Assembly (NCBI GenBank): GCA_012513625.1
Contig: JAAZBW010000397.1
Span: 1-5,956, forward strand
DNA length: 5,956 nt
Source of the DNA: Actinomycetales bacterium
GTDB taxonomy: Bacteria > Actinomycetota > Actinomycetes > Actinomycetales > Actinomycetaceae
Direction: 5' to 3'
Shown piece by piece: positions 4,717 through 5,956 of the stretch (positions are counted from its first letter, which is position 1; each line of letters begins with the position of its first letter). The notes below the pieces were generated by a model. It did not search any database. It saw only the letters and a program-made list of their open reading frames with translations, and had not been told where the DNA came from. The translations under genes and the position numbers were made by a program.

Positions 4717-5844
4717 TCAGGTGAGGCGGTACAACCATCCATGTGGATCGGGTCGGGTTCCGTACTGGATCCCGGTGAGCACCTCGTAGAGCCCTGTGGT
4801 GAGCGGACCGGGCGCGCCATCGGCCACGGTCACGTCGAAATCGTCGGAAGCGAGCCTGCCGATCGGCGTGATCACGGCCGCGGTCCCGCAGGCGAACACC
4901 TCGGTGATCGCGCCGGAACGGATGCCGTCCACCAGGTCGGTCAGCGGCAGGTCCACCTCGTCCACCCGCCGGCCCTGATCGGCCATCAGCTGGATCAGCG
5001 AGGCGCGGGTGATGCCGGGCAGGATCGTCTCGTGCCGGAGCGACGGCGTCACCACCGTCCCGTCCGACCGCACCGCCATAATGTTCATGCCCCCAAGTTC
5101 CTCCACCAGCGAGGCCGTGGCGCCGTCGAGGAAGAGGACCTCCTCGAAACCCTGCTCCCGTGCGAGCGCCTTCGGGAGGAGAGAGGAGGCATAGTTGCCG
5201 GCGGTCTTCGCGGCTCCCGTGCCTCCCGGCCCCGAGCGGTGGTACTCGCGGGTCACCCAGATGTCGATCGGCTGGAATCCGTTCACGAAGTACGGCCCCA
5301 CCGGCGAGGCCACCACGAGGAACGTGACCTCGTCCGCTGCCCGCACGCCCAGGAAGTGTTCCGAGGCGAACATGAACGGCCGCAGGTACAGGGAGGAGCC
5401 GGGGGTAGACGGCACCCACGCCTCATCCGCCTGCACGAGCGCGGCGATCCCGCCCACAAAGTCCTCCACCGGCTGCTCCGGCAGGCCCATTCGGCGCGCC
5501 GAGCGGTTGTGGCGGAGCGCATTCTGTTCCGGCCGGAATGTCCACACGCTCCCGTCCGCGTGCCGGTATGCCTTGAGGCCCTCAAAGACCTCCTGCCCGT
5601 AGTGCAGCACCGAGGAGGAGGGCGTGAGGGTGAGCGCGCCGTACTGGACCACACCGTGGCTGTGCCAGCCAGCGCCGCGGGTGAAGATCGCCTGCGCCAT
5701 GTGGTCCGTGAAGTCCACGCCGAACGCGCCGCGCCGGAGGGCGGACTCACGGTCCTCGTCAGAGGCCTGGACCACCCCCTCCGCCAGGGGGAAGCGCGCG
5801 GAGAGTTCCCTGGGTGCGGGGAGCTGGCTGGTCGTGGAGGTCAC
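4717..5844 (-). CDS. ilvE: Branched-chain amino acid aminotransferase
   Basis: This 375-residue fold-type IV PLP enzyme should transfer the amino group of glutamate to the 2-oxo acids of Val, Leu and Ile, the last step of their synthesis, and work in reverse for breakdown. It belongs to the larger, eukaryote-like class: FGVDFTDHM (41-49), YGQEVFEGLKAYR (82-94), YLRPFMFA (153-160), GGTGAAKTAGNYA (207-219), EELGGMNI (248-255), ILPGITR (274-280) and EVFACGTAAVITPIG (315-329). K213 should form the Schiff base with PLP, and E249 is placed to contact the pyridine nitrogen. Length is normal. The start is GTG at 5844, preceded by AGAAAGG with 8-nt spacing. The frame is open upstream to the window edge but holds no ATG, GTG or TTG there. 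It lies 52 nt after the upstream gene and 52 nt before cimA, so probably in one operon. The family call is firm. Confidence 0.95.
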   Translation of the reverse strand: MTSTTSQLPAPRELSARFPLAEGVVQASDEDRESALRRGAFGVDFTDHMAQAIFTRGAGWHSHGVVQYGALTLTPSSSVLHYGQEVFEGLKAYRHADGSVWTFRPEQNALRHNRSARRMGLPEQPVEDFVGGIAALVQADEAWVPSTPGSSLYLRPFMFASEHFLGVRAADEVTFLVVASPVGPYFVNGFQPIDIWVTREYHRSGPGGTGAAKTAGNYASSLLPKALAREQGFEEVLFLDGATASLVEELGGMNIMAVRSDGTVVTPSLRHETILPGITRASLIQLMADQGRRVDEVDLPLTDLVDGIRSGAITEVFACGTAAVITPIGRLASDDFDVTVADGAPGPLTTGLYEVLTGIQYGTRPDPHGWLYRLT

Positions 5845-5852
5845 GAGGGGGA

Positions 5853-5859
5853 CCTTTCT
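5853..5859 (-). promoter_or_regulatory. Ribosome binding site of ilvE
   Basis: The minus strand reads AGAAAGG, seven bases complementary to the end of 16S rRNA, then 8 nt and GTG at 5844. It identifies this unusual-codon start as the real one. Confidence 0.7.
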
Positions 5860-5896
5860 CGTGGCTCGGGTCTCAGGCTCGGACGTGGGCGGAGGC

Positions 5897-5956
5897 TCAG
5901 GCCCGGGCGGGGGCAGCGGCTGCGGTTGCGGTTGCGGTTGCGGCGAAGCGCGCCAC
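5897..5956 (-). CDS. C-terminal end of an upstream protein, possibly LeuB
   Basis: One minus-strand frame enters from the right edge and ends at TGA 5899-5897, giving 19 residues, VARFAATATATAAAAPARA. An Ala/Arg-rich tail is common at actinobacterial C-termini, and the stop falls 52 nt before ilvE, as expected for an operon neighbour. The Ala-Thr run is encoded by a hexanucleotide repeat. In several actinomycetes the gene before ilvE is leuB (3-isopropylmalate dehydrogenase), so this is a guess from context. Nothing in 19 residues can confirm it. The other frames are also partly open here, so even the frame is not certain. Confidence 0.45.
   Translation of the reverse strand: MARFAATATATAAAAPARA
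5921..5943. repeat. Hexanucleotide tandem repeat (TGCGGT)
   Basis: TGCGGT is repeated three times and followed by TGCGG, 23 bp in all. In the minus-strand frame that stops at 5897 it encodes alternating Ala and Thr (GCA ACC). The unit is a multiple of three, so slippage would change the length of the tail without shifting the frame. Confidence 0.8.

Noticed and set aside
4665..4820. An N-terminal extension of cimA to 4820
   Set aside because: It would overlap the end of ilvE by about 100 nt and resembles no family member, whereas ATG 4664 has a ribosome site and starts at the conserved YDTTLRDG region.
4604..5419. A 271-codon minus-strand frame overlapping ilvE and cimA
   Set aside because: It is a shifted-frame shadow of ilvE and cimA with Gly/Arg-rich composition and no family features.

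Overview
The window is high-GC DNA (roughly two-thirds G+C by eye), and every supported gene lies on the minus strand. Codon use, the DUF222-HNH gene, the actinobacterial-type LexA box and the larger class of branched-chain aminotransferase all point to an actinomycete (Actinomycetota, perhaps Micrococcales or Actinomycetales). The species cannot be named from the sequence alone.

Read in the direction of transcription (from high to low coordinates), the layout is as follows. The last 19 codons of an upstream gene (5956-5897) end in an Ala/Thr tail encoded by a hexanucleotide repeat. Next comes ilvE, a branched-chain aminotransferase (5844-4717, GTG start), then cimA, an (R)-citramalate synthase (4664-3081). 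The two gaps in this run are 52 nt each and hold no evident terminator, so the three genes look like one operon for branched-chain amino acids. CimA would make the 2-oxobutyrate precursor of isoleucine from pyruvate and acetyl-CoA, and IlvE would carry out the final transamination to Val, Leu and Ile. The upstream gene may be leuB, because leuB next to ilvE is a known actinobacterial arrangement, but too little of it is present to show this.

A 542-nt region without a convincing gene (2539-3080) follows. It holds inverted repeats, a relatively AT-rich core and probably the promoter of the next gene. That gene is a lipoate-protein ligase (2538-1492) with its small accessory domain at the N-terminus, the reverse of the E. 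coli LplA order. It has no Shine-Dalgarno sequence, and a TANNNT box placed for a leaderless transcript.

A 226-nt gap (1266-1491) carries two copies of a 24-bp repeat exactly 50 bp apart. The last gene (1226-1, running off the left edge) encodes a DUF222-HNH endonuclease-family protein. A perfect 16-bp LexA/SOS box, TCGAAC-N4-GTTCGA, lies 23 nt before its start codon, so it is probably induced by DNA damage. This is the most notable regulatory signal in the window. I see no CRISPR array, tRNA, rRNA, transposase or complete mobile element.
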